Source: Scilla litardierei
Taxonomy: Eukaryota; Streptophyta; Magnoliopsida; Asparagales; Asparagaceae
Direction: 5' to 3'
Assembly (NCBI GenBank): GCA_030789695.1
Contig: CM061138.1
Span: 20,098,214-20,162,213, forward strand
DNA: 64,000 nt
The notes beneath the pieces are model-generated. The model searched no databases. It saw only the letters and a list, made by a program, of their open reading frames with translations, and was not told where the DNA came from. The translations under genes and the position numbers were made by a program. The stretch's first letter is position 1. Each line of letters opens with the position of its first letter. Of this stretch, positions 22,187-31,868 are shown in pieces.

Positions 22187-24430
22187 TTAGACCTTAGGAA
22201 GCCAAGTCCAAGTGGACTTAGACTTCCCCACATAATTCTTACTATGCACAACATCCGAAAAATAAGCATTCATGTACATTTGTTTTTCGTCCATGCTTGT
22301 GTCCTTTGGGCTCCAAATAGTGAAAATTTTGGGAGCCATCATCCTATTGGGTGCATGCATGCTACGTTGATTTCTACGTGATGCATGTTGTGGATAGGCA
22401 TACGGGACATGATGGAATGGTGCACGATGAGAATTATTCATATGATGAGGTGGGTGTACATATGCATGTGTGGTAACACGTGCGTGAGGGTGTCTCACTT
22501 GGTGTGCACGCTCCCGAGAATGTGTTGCATAAAAATCATCATATGTGTGAGACGGTGGAGTAGGACGTGTGTTCCTACGTGGCATGGAATTGGTGTACAT
22601 ATAAGCATGCCCCTTCTTTGGAGGTCCACCCAAGGTGGGTTTCTTTCCGAAAGAGTGTGTGGACGAGGTGGAAGCACCATTGGTAGATGAACTACCAATA
22701 GAGTGTTTGCTCCCACTCGTTGAGGCTTCGGAAGTTGGCCTAACAAAAGTAGTGACCGACTTGGATGAATTTCCCATCATATACCCCAAGCCAATGTGGT
22801 GTTTGGCCGGAAGTAAATCTTTTAGGATATTATCCAAATGGCCCTTACCCTTGTTGAATTTGTTGATTCGGCCCAATGTGTCCTCATATTTCTCTTTGAG
22901 AGAACGCAAAGAAGTATCCAAAGCGGATATTTGCGATGTGAGCACATAAACACGAGATTTAAGATTCTCGTTCTCAATACTCAAAGTCGAGTTTTGAGAA
23001 GTTAAATCCGCTATCTCATGTTCTTCCGCATCCTCAATGCTAACATGTTCAAGTTTAGATTTGAGATTCACAATCTCATTTCTTAACTCTTCAACAACGG
23101 TGTCGTTGTTGGTGATGATATTCTTAGGCGATGTTTGAATGCTAGCTGGGTCATCTTTTACCTTAGTATATCTATTTACTAACTTAGTGTATTTTGACCA
23201 AAGTTGAGAGTTAGCATTTCTAAGATCATCCATCGTTACCTCATCGCTTTCGTCATTACTATCATCGGAAGAGGAGGATCCTTGATCGTTCTCCTCTCTT
23301 GCCATGAAGCACATATGTGCTTGCTCCACTTTCTCATCATCCGACTCTCCGCTTGAGGAATCCTCGTAGTCGGTGAATGTTGCTCCGACAAGTCCTTTCT
23401 TGTACCACTTCTTGTATTTCTTGGACTTATCGAATTTTGGCGCCTTCCACTTCTCCTTTTGTTTGTTGAGAGGACACTCCGCTTTCATGTGTCCTGGCTT
23501 ATTGCACTTGAAACACAAAGGAGAGGAAGAGGCGTTAGAAGAACCAAATTTACCTTTGGTCTTGAAGTTACCTTTCCGGAAGAAACGGTTGAACTTCTTG
23601 GCCATGAGTGCCATGGACTCCAAGTCCAACTCGTTTTCCGAGTCTTCATCATCGGAAGATGTGGATGAAGCCGCTTTGAATGCAATCGCCTTTTTCTTAG
23701 GCGCATCTAGGTTCAAATATGACTTCATCTTTTCTTGTAGCTTCACCTTGCTATCTTTGCGTACCTCGTATGACATCAAAGTACCCATTAGTTGAACTAC
23801 GGTATATTTGTTCATGTCATTACCTTCCTCGATGGCGAAGGTACGTTTTTCCCAAGAAGAGGGAAGTCCTTCAATAAGCTTTAAGCACTTCTCCTTTTGA
23901 GTGTAGATCTTGCCGAGGGCCTCTAACTCGTTTATTATGTCAACGAAGCGAGCGTAATATTCTTTCATCTTCTCGCCCTGTTGCATGTGAAACATTTCGT
24001 AATCTTTGGTTACGACAACGAGTTTAGAGTCTCTTACCCGACTCGTCCCTTCATGTAGTATGAGGAGAGAGTTCCAAATTTGATATGCACTCTTACATGT
24101 GCATATCTTATTGAAATCCTCGGGCTCCAATGCGCATTGCAAGGCGTTCATTGCCTTGGCATTGCTTACCTCCGCGGCGACCTCCGCGGTAGTCCATTTC
24201 TCAAAATCTTCTTCTTCGGGCTCGTTGTACTCCTTCATTGTAGTCCTCCATAAAGATGCACTTCGGAGGAAGGTTTCCATCCGACATTTCCAGTACCCGT
24301 AGTTGGTACCGTTGAAGAATGGAGGCCTTGTAGAGGAATGTCCTTCCATCACCGATGACGCTCCTTCACGGTTCCTGAAGGTGTCGTAGTTGGAAGGTGG
24401 AGGCACGGTCTTGTTGTCGTTGGCAGACAT
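22187..24430 (-). CDS. Ty1/copia gag (SIRE type)
   Basis: An intact 747-codon frame from ATG at 24,430, 28 bases inside the 5' LTR edge and just after the primer site. It forms the particle that packages element RNA. The N-terminal part has PFFNGTNYGYWKCRMETFL, the copia gag start, followed by the UBN2-type helical core (SAYQIWNSLLILHEGT, MKEYYARFVDIINELEALG, CLKLIEGLPSSWEK). A CCHC zinc knuckle CFKCNKPGHMKAEC lies near 23,500. The C-terminal half is unusually long, with acidic, coiled-coil-like heptads around 22,850-23,150 and a His-rich stretch before the end (TWTWLPKV). Long gag with such an extension fits the SIRE lineage. Confidence 0.92.
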   Translation of the reverse strand: MSANDNKTVPPPSNYDTFRNREGASSVMEGHSSTRPPFFNGTNYGYWKCRMETFLRSASLWRTTMKEYNEPEEEDFEKWTTAEVAAEVSNAKAMNALQCALEPEDFNKICTCKSAYQIWNSLLILHEGTSRVRDSKLVVVTKDYEMFHMQQGEKMKEYYARFVDIINELEALGKIYTQKEKCLKLIEGLPSSWEKRTFAIEEGNDMNKYTVVQLMGTLMSYEVRKDSKVKLQEKMKSYLNLDAPKKKAIAFKAASSTSSDDEDSENELDLESMALMAKKFNRFFRKGNFKTKGKFGSSNASSSPLCFKCNKPGHMKAECPLNKQKEKWKAPKFDKSKKYKKWYKKGLVGATFTDYEDSSSGESDDEKVEQAHMCFMAREENDQGSSSSDDSNDESDEVTMDDLRNANSQLWSKYTKLVNRYTKVKDDPASIQTSPKNIITNNDTVVEELRNEIVNLKSKLEHVSIEDAEEHEIADLTSQNSTLSIENENLKSRVYVLTSQISALDTSLRSLKEKYEDTLGRINKFNKGKGHLDNILKDLLPAKHHIGLGYMMGNSSKSVTTFVRPTSEASTSGSKHSIGSSSTNGASTSSTHSFGKKPTLGGPPKKGHAYMYTNSMPRRNTRPTPPSHTYDDFYATHSRERAHQVRHPHARVTTHAYVHPPHHMNNSHRAPFHHVPYAYPQHASRRNQRSMHAPNRMMAPKIFTIWSPKDTSMDEKQMYMNAYFSDVVHSKNYVGKSKSTWTWLPKV

Positions 24431-24442
24431 AGCTGAGTATAT

Positions 24443-24457
24443 GGCTTTGATACCAAA
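24443..24457 (-). promoter_or_regulatory. Primer binding site of the SIRE-type element
   Basis: Minus strand TTTGGTATCAAAGCC follows the 5' LTR; it is a variant of the initiator tRNA-Met site TGGTATCAGAGC. Confidence 0.8.
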
Positions 24458-26200
24458 TGTAATGCCCTACCAGCTACTGCACAAGTACTAGAGGGGGGGT
24501 GAATAGTACTTTAAAATAATAAGGCGTATAATTCCAAATTAAATTGCACACAACTACCAAATCAATTTGCGGAAGCTAAAATTGAATGACAACAATGAAA
24601 TTAACAATGCTAACAAACGAAGTTAATGGATTCGGATCCACCCAAGTCTCCCCGACTTGTTCCCGGTGATCCTACGTCCCAACCACCCGGATCCCCTCCG
24701 GATACTTGAGTTAGAAACCCTAACTCAAGATTTCCACTATGAGTATCTTGTGAAAAACCTTCACAAGATCAAATCATACAAGCAATGGCAAAGTGAATCC
24801 CACAACCCGGGATCACAAACTTCTCTCACACCCGAGAGAGCCAATAAGCAATATAAAAGAGTTTAATATGAAATAAATACTCTTACCACAAAATCCTATA
24901 CCTTGAGTTTTTCTTACCCAAAAGGTGGAATGAAGGATTTGAGGAAGATGAAGTTACCAAACCCTAGCACCAAGGAAATGAGCAGCAATGGGTGCCTATG
25001 GAAGATTTGGAAACTTGAATCAAGCAATAGCTTGAAGAGCTCACCAAGAACAACCTTCTCTCTAGATCTAGAAATGAGAGAGAATGGGTTTCTTGTGAGG
25101 AAGAGAGCTTTAGATTTGAGGGAGAATAGCTATCTCTTTAGAACTCAATGAATCTCTTAATGGCAGCTCTGTTAAAGATAGAAATGACCTAGGTTCGTAT
25201 TTATAGGGTCCCATAAAAACAAGTTAGGTCAATCTCCAACGGAAAGAAATCTGTGAGATCTAGTCGGTCAAAGAACACTCACTGACCGACTAGTTCATCA
25301 ACTAGTCGGTCAGTCACAAAGCATGGACCGACTAAGAGCAGATCTGAGAAGAGATAGAATTTCAGACCTAGAAAACTAGTCGGTCCAAGAACACTGTCTG
25401 ACCGACTAGTTTCACAACTAGTCGGTCATCCAATGAACGTAGACCGACTAAGAGGCAAAACAACATAGTCTGAATGCAAGTTGACTTAGTCGGTCCAAGA
25501 GCAAAAGTTGACCGACTAGATTGTCAACTAGTCGGTCATCAAACGTTCTTAGACCGACTAACGGTAAACAGTAGCTTAGGAGAATTTTAGAGTGAACAGT
25601 AAGTCTCAACTAGTCGGTCAAAGAAGCATCACTGACCGACTAGTTCACAAACTAGTCGGTCGGTGAGTCAACATAGACCGACTAACTGTAAACAGTAAAG
25701 AACAAAGATTTAACTGACTGAAACTAGTCGGTCCAAGAACAGTAGCCGACCGACTAGATCACCATCTAGTCGGTCAGTACTTGTTCTTGTACCAACTAAC
25801 ATGCACAACAAAGTCCGAATCGAAGCGCGACGCTTCGAGGAAGTTAGAGTGAACTTGTGCAAGAATCCTAGAGCTACGAAATGAGCGTAATGAAGATAGA
25901 AACGTAAGATATACTCAAGGCTTAACATTCTATCAATCGAAACTAAAAGACTATAAATAAAACCTTAATAAACGGTCTTTGAGAGCTTCGATTGAATCTT
26001 CATTACTTCCAAAGCGTCGCAAGAGCTTCAACGAAGCTTTAGACTTGAATACGAGCTTTTGGAAGTGTTGAGATGTCGCTTTGAATGTTCACGTGAGATT
26101 GGCGACGATCTCCAATACTGCGCTCACAAATTGTTAGATCATGAATTATTTATGTTTGCTCATCATCCAAAACCAAATCCGGGGAGTCCAATATTCAACA
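24458..26200 (-). repeat. 5' LTR of the SIRE-type element
   Basis: 1743 bp, the upstream LTR on the minus strand and so the promoter copy. A TATA box TATAAATA reads on the minus strand at 25,205-25,198. It differs from 13,786-15,528 at five sites that I could find. Confidence 0.93.
25260..25798. repeat. ACTAGTCGGTC double-hairpin array, 5' LTR copy
   Basis: Identical in layout to 14,588-15,126. In the promoter LTR it lies upstream (minus strand) of the TATA box at 25,205-25,198, so it may act as an enhancer or silencer array. Confidence 0.85.
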
Positions 26201-26205
26201 TTCTC

Positions 26206-27690
26206 TTGCAGTATATATGCGCTTTTTACGCATTTTATTTTACTGTAAAAGATTTATCATCCTGAATACCCCTAAAATGAGGATGCCATTGACTCCCTAC
26301 ATAGGGCTGATGATGCACCTTAGAGTACTCATCTATTTATCCTCTTAAAATGGTCATAATCAAAATCTTGTTATCCAACCGCAGTCCAGATTATTATTAA
26401 TCATAACGGACATATTACCTTACTGGGATATTGGTTGGGCTTTTACTTACCCTCATACCACCCTCAAAAATGCCGCAGTGGAACTTATTCATCGGGATTA
26501 ACCCTCCTAGATGAATATATTCCGAGATCCCCAAACGGGGGAGGCATTAGAGCACATCTTATAGATGGAGCCTTGACGGGTTCATATCCTTAGTTCTATG
26601 CTCAACTTCTTTGAAGTCGAACTAATTGCGGACTTTTTTTTGGATAACACTGGGAAATCAATTTTATTTAACAACTGGAAGAAAATTGAACACACTGAAG
26701 TTTTGTGTTCACACCCAGAAATGGGTTATATGTAAATCATTAAAATGATTTAAACGGATTACTTATCCATTAAAAATCCAGCTGTAGGTGACCATGTGGG
26801 AACATGCAAACCATCAGAACGCCTCCTTAGAAACTATTTATATGAGTCTGATCACATCATATAAACAGTTTTCGAGAACCCCTAACAGGGGAAGCGTTTA
26901 GTGCACATCTTATCGATGGAGCCATGATGAGTATACATCCCCATATCACCACTATGGACCATCAGAACACAGAACTATTTATCGGAAGTAATTATCCCAG
27001 ATAAATTGATTCTGAGCACTCTGAACAGTGGAAGCATTTAAAATGACTTCTCTTAAGACGTGCATTGATGGGCCCTCTTTTAAAGACTTGATGTGATCCT
27101 GAAGATCCTTCATAACCTTAATTCCCCAGTATTAGGTTTAACAAAAATACTATAATCATCCATGAGCCTGAAGCTCAATTTGACCATTTAAAAACATTAA
27201 TACCTATGATCTGATTATCATGAATAGTGATGAGATCCTGAAGATCCACACTTATGAAACTGTTAAACAGTTATCAGACATAGATACTGACAATATAAAT
27301 ATTGTCAAATTCACACATCCCTGCTACTAAAAATCCAGCTAGGATTGACATACCAACTATAATGGATGCAATCCACCAGTAGCAGAAGTGGATATCCTCA
27401 ATGGATGAGAGGACATACCACGAGACCCTAAAACAATACCACCACAGGAAATTGAGCTCATCTCCATATCATCTCCCTTTCCAGAACCTCCAGAAGAGAT
27501 AAATCTGGAATAAATTGAATAATGTACTTACACGGAGAGGTATTTGGATAAAACACACTTGTCGACAATTATTCACATTCCATTTTGCCATTGATATCGT
27601 TCCCAATCTCCGTTTCCTGAAGCAAACACAGATACTTGGCCAGATTATGTGGAACGAAGCAATAATAAGTTGAGCTGGACTCACTTATGA
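26206..27690 (+). other. Decayed interior of the old copia element, right part
   Basis: No open frame. Diverged repeats such as GGGGGAGGCATTAGAGCACATCTTATAGATGGAGCC (near 26,536) and GGGGAAGCGTTTAGTGCACATCTTATCGATGGAGCC (near 26,885) show local duplication. Probably former integrase and early pol, without a motif I can defend. Confidence 0.45.
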
Positions 27691-28600
27691 AATGTGAAGT
27701 GTTTGGACCCGAAGTCCGGATATCAAAAGATATCAAACCTGTGGGTTACCGAGTATTGTATAAATAAATAAAATCGTATGCTATAAGCAAAACGATATAG
27801 CTTAGAGGTTTATTTCGCAGAAACCAGGATGTAACCATGTAAGATGAGCTTAACTCACTTACAAAATCATTTAAACTGATGCATCAGGCTCCCTGGTCAT
27901 GATTGCGAAAACCATACGATTGTCAGAAATAATTTTAGGCTATGTTACTATGGATGATGTGACAACATACCCTTATGAATCATCATCCTGAAGATGAAAC
28001 CATCATCCCGAAGATGAATAATCATCCTGAAGATGAAACCATCATCCCGAAGATGAATAATCATCCCGAAGATGAAACCATCATCCCGAAGATGAATTAT
28101 CATCCAGAAGATGAAATTATCATCCAGTCGATGAAGAAACATGGATAATTGCAAACCACTAATACACCTACTGGTTGTATGGATGCACATTAAGACCCCT
28201 TCCGTTCGCTGGAAGAGGGGAAAGATATCCTAGGTCCTGAAGTGCCTTACTCAAATGTCTTTTGTACACTCCTTTATCTGGCAGTAAACCCTTTAACCAG
28301 ATACAGTGCAGCGCCTGCAGCGCACCACTGGACCAGAGATATGTAGCTTCTGCGCTACCTTCAAGGGTCAAAGGATCATCCAACATGTTAAATGTATTTG
28401 CAGATACATGTTACAGATCATCGCGATGACTGCAACAAAGAAGCGACCAACTCCTGGAGACCAGCAAAGCATGCTTCCAAGGCAACATCAATCCCACCAT
28501 CCACAGAGGCTCATCAATCCAAGAAGCAAATCATAAGTACGCACAGCCAGGTCCTGCAGTACCTCGCAGACACAGTGACGACTGGGTCAGAGACGTGGTG
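27690..28600 (+). pseudogene. Copia RT/RNase H remnants
   Basis: Plus-strand traces of pol are present in broken frames. Near 27,700-27,830 peptides like DIKPVGYRVLYK and, further on, FISQKPG match the start of copia RT (KPVGYKWVF ... GFSQRPG type). Near 28,215-28,360, GPEVPYSNVFCTLLYLA and then RYSAAPAAHHWT and LRYLQG match the junction of RT and RNase H (YLSAIGALMYLA ... RHWTGVKDILRYLQG type). Much of the catalytic RT is missing between them, replaced by the HPEDE repeat. Not functional. Confidence 0.65.
27976..28130 (+). repeat. 18-bp minisatellite encoding HPEDE-type hexapeptides
   Basis: About eight tandem units of CATCATCCCGAAGATGAA with third-position changes. In the copia pol frame it reads HPEDET / PKMNNH alternately. 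It sits where the middle of RT should be. Confidence 0.7.
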
Positions 28601-28826
28601 CTACCTACCGAGTCTGCAGACCACTCCTTTTCAGAAGAGCTCCCTCAGATTCAGTAGCTGCCATAGATGAGCGATACTTGTATAGATGAGCGATGTCTTG
28701 TATAGATGAGTGATGCCTTGTACGTTGTACTTATTATCGGAACACTGTAAGAGATTGATGTATAGTTGCCTAGGAGATCTGCAAGCCTGCAGCTTGTTCA
28801 GATCAGGGGGAGTCAAATGTAGTGTT

Positions 28827-29215
28827 GTACTCTTTTCCCTTGGCTATTGGTTTTTCCCACTGGGTTTTCCATATCTAAAGGTTTTAACGAGGCAACCTCA
28901 TTGACTCTGGATCCAGAAGTATCCACCCCCTAAATACTTCCACTAATCATGGGAAGTTATGGAAAACTGTACTCTTTTTCCTTGGCTATTGGTTTTTCCC
29001 ACTGGGTTTTCCATAGCTAAAGGTTTTAACGAGTCGGTTATCCCCAACTTAAGATCCAGAAGTATCCACCTCTGGTGATATCCATCGATCAGGATAAGTC
29101 ACAGAGACTTGTACTCTTTTTCCTTAGCCACTGGTTTTTTCCACTGGGTTTTCCATGGTAAAGGTTTTAACGAGGCAAGAACTCTTAACTTAGGATCCAG
29201 AAGTATCCATACCCC
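28827..29215 (+). repeat. Three 142-bp tandem repeats near the copia 3' end
   Basis: Units start GTACTCTTTT at 28,827, 28,969 and 29,111, each with CCACTGGGTTTTCCAT, AAAGGTTTTAACGAG and GATCCAGAAGTATCCA. Such repeats before the 3' LTR are familiar from plant copia elements. Confidence 0.8.
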
Positions 29216-29287
29216 CATAGTCAGATAAGCTCTATGAACCCTGAAGCGCTCATATACGGCTTACAACAATGGATGGATAAAGGGAAG

Positions 29288-29400
29288 TGTTATAAACGGG
29301 CTTTTGGAGGCCCAACCCGTTAGTGGGTATCCACCCATTATGTAACCCTATTGCTATAAATACAGGGCTACGGGGTTCCGTAGCCGCCGGGTTTACAACA
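29288..29400 (+). repeat. 3' LTR of the old copia element
   Basis: 113 bp, ends GTTTACAACA, preceded by the purine-rich AAAGGGAAG. Confidence 0.87.
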
Positions 29401-29454
29401 AAATACAAATAAATAAGTTGACGTTACAGAGAGACTGATCATGTATAATCCAAG

Positions 29455-29760
29455 AACGACATAAGCACCCGCAAATTGTCTGCTTGGCATCATCCTCCGG
29501 CTTCCTGCGGGACCATAAGGGTTCGAACCCTTGTGGACGGGATCATCGCGAGCGCTTGTCGCCAGCTTTCCGAAGGAATAAAAAAAAAGAACGACATATC
29601 CGACTGTAATCATAATTGCTTAAATTGTGATGAGATCAAATCGTTGAAAACTAAAACTAGTGTTAACACCCGAGCCAATTGACTTGATAGTATTTGCACT
29701 CTACCATGTGTGAGATGTCGAGGATTCGATTCATGCTTTCCAATGTATTAAAAAAACCAC
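29455..29760. repeat. Two possible tRNA-derived SINE fragments
   Basis: 29,455-29,592 holds GGGTTCGAACCC, a perfect B-box-like motif, and an A-run at its right end. 29,655-29,752 holds ATTGACTTGATAGTATTTGC (A-box-like) and GAGGATTCGATTC (B-box-like), 30-odd bases apart, ending in TATTAAAAAAA. Internal pol III promoter boxes plus an A-rich tail suggest SINEs. Neither folds as a full tRNA, and flanking duplications were not found. Confidence 0.35.
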
Positions 29761-30328
29761 AGTTAACTTAAATGACCAGTGTGCGTTTTTAATTCAGCCC
29801 TCATAAACAACAAGATCCCTGATCCTATCATTACGAGTCAAGCGGGATCCAATTCAAAAATAACTAAATTCTTTGTATTTAAAATTTTTTTTTTGGGCAG
29901 ATGACACTGAATTAAGCGATCAACGAGGACCAAACCAGCGAACTAGCTTTGATTGAAGTATGAAGTTGTACATATCCTTGTACATTTAGCCATGCATTTG
30001 GATCTCCCTTTAGATATGTTGAATGAATCAATACTTGCAACCATAATTTTAGACAGACATGGCTATAAATACTTCTCAAATTACGAATACAAAGCTCGCT
30101 TTTGATCTAATTATCCATATCCATTGGCTTCGTTAGCAATCATAAACATGAATGCGGCAGCAAGGAAAATATTTTCATTTAAATTTCTGACAGCTGCAAA
30201 ACCCTTTTACACCGACTAAATATTCACATTACATACAAGTACCCATGTCAATCATTAGTGAGCTGTACAAAAAAGCTCGGGGAAGCCTACATCGATACAA
30301 CAAGTTCGCTATGAAGCATAAAAGCATG
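29761..30328 (-). other. 3' flank of the TFIIIC gene
   Basis: AT-rich with no coding signal. It includes the 3' UTR of the gene that stops at 30,329; the poly(A) site was not assigned. Confidence 0.4.
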
Positions 30329-31837
30329 TTAAAGTATGGAAGTACTCATGGGATTGGCAAAGTAATGCTTGCGGAACTCCGATTTCGATTTGCTAACGTC
30401 GCGATGGAAGAGGTTATGGAGTATAGATGGAGGTCCAGCACAAGAAGTCTGATGCATCAGCCGCGCAGTCAAGTGGTTGTCGAGAACCATGGTTTCCAGC
30501 AGCCGCCGGCAGCTCTGCATGTGTTCGAATAACATAAGCATGAAACAGTAAAAAATAACAGTTTACTGCTACAGCTTCTTTGAACAGTTCAAAGTTTATA
30601 ATGGCAGCAGAAATCAAAACGGTTTTCTGAGATCCCAGACTTACTTGCGGATTTAAAACGTCCATCTGACGAATGATATCTTCCTGCGACCATGAAAAAT
30701 GAACACACGAAATTAGCACTTAGCCCATAACATCTTTTTGCCTTTGCTACGTTGAGATAATTATTACTATGATGACAGCTTTTTAACCGTTAAACTATAT
30801 AAGACGACTTGTAATTCCCATGCCCATGGGGCACGGGTCCCTGTTTATATCACACAAACATAAATTCACGCATATCTTCAATTCATGTGCTAATAAAAAG
30901 TCGCCACCATCCTTCTCATCCCTCTCTCTATATCCTTTCCACCCGCAAAATCCTAGGATTTTCTTCCCAGAAAACTTCAGAACTTTTGATCCTAACCTTT
31001 TTTTTAAAATTCAATCACAGTCGTCTTGCAGCCATCTGTGTATATACCACCTCATCCTAGTCAACATCCACATTCAAAAACATCCATTTTTTGTTTAATA
31101 GACAAAGCGATAAGCAAGCAACTATTTTTAAATGATAAGAATGAACCCGAACCCAAAAAAACAAAACAAAACAAAACAAAAACAAAAAAAAACAAAGCAA
31201 CCATTTTTAATGCGAAGAATGCATCCCATGAAGCAAACAAAAGACACCTAACAGAACGAGACTGCGGCATTTTGGCATATTTTGGTTAAGATGGTGGTGT
31301 AGCAGCCAATTGTAGATGTATCTTGTTGGGACGGAATACATGGTACATACTACTTTATCCCTCTGAATAAGGCGGCATTGTTATACCATTAACAATAAAC
31401 CCATTTTCATGAAATGGGTACAAATGCTTCAGATGTATTTAGCAACCTCACCAATCGAGGTGGCTTTGGAGAATCAACTAAGAACCTGGTAAACCAAGCG
31501 GTTGCTACCACCGAATTTTATTGATATTAGTCTCAACCCAGACCTTATCACAAGTACCAGAACATGCATGTGGCCATGTACGTCCATATTCAGACACTTA
31601 CATTGCAAAGGTAAACTTGACCGGAATTCCAGGCAATCAGGCATCCATGCAAGTTGGATACACCTTTATTCATACACTTGTAATGCAAATTTTAACTCAG
31701 CTGAAATTCTCAGGTCCACACGCAAGTTGAGCAAGCATGTTTTTCGTTCGTTTTTTTTGTGTGGTTTTTTTGGTTTTTTTGTTTGGTTTTTTTGTTTTTT
31801 GTTTTTTGTTTTTTGTTTGGTTTTTTTTTTTTTTTTT

Positions 31838-31868
<31 letters not shown>

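Larger units (their letters stand above)
13786..26200 (-). mobile_element. Young Ty1/copia element of the SIRE/Maximus type, nested, minus strand
   Basis: LTRs of exactly 1743 bp at 13,786-15,528 and 24,458-26,200 start TGTAATGCCC and end ATTCAACA (plus strand). The 5-bp target duplication is TTCTC (13,781-13,785 and 26,201-26,205). I count five substitutions and no gaps between the LTRs, so the insertion is recent. On the minus strand the order is 5' LTR (right copy), primer site, gag, protease, integrase, RT, RNase H, an extra ORF, polypurine tract, 3' LTR. Large size (12.4 kb), long LTRs and an ORF between pol and the 3' LTR are characters of the SIRE lineage. One in-frame stop lies between integrase and RT, and gag is in a different frame from protease. 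Confidence 0.93.
11194..29400 (+). mobile_element. Old Ty1/copia element with 113-bp LTRs, interrupted by a nested SIRE-type element
   Basis: LTRs at 11,194-11,306 and 29,288-29,400 (113 bp each) start TGTTATAAAC and end GTTTACAACA. The flanks carry the same 5 bp, AAATA (11,189-11,193 and 29,401-29,405); the flank is low-complexity, so this is supportive rather than decisive. After the 5' LTR comes CGTCATCAGCACGCTCG, a primer-site region of the kind seen in short-LTR plant copia elements, followed by a GC-rich leader. Without the 12.4-kb nested insertion the element is about 5.8 kb. Coding is decayed: RT and RNase H traces remain at 27.7-28.5 kb. Plus orientation is inferred from the leader and from the RT traces. 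Confidence 0.85.

Noticed and set aside
27976..28130. CRISPR-like regular repeat
   Set aside because: Units are contiguous 18-bp codon repeats with no spacers, in a plant retrotransposon.
29500..29560. Possible tRNA gene around GGGTTCGAACCC
   Set aside because: The T-loop-like motif is present but no cloverleaf or acceptor stem could be formed; a SINE fragment is more likely.
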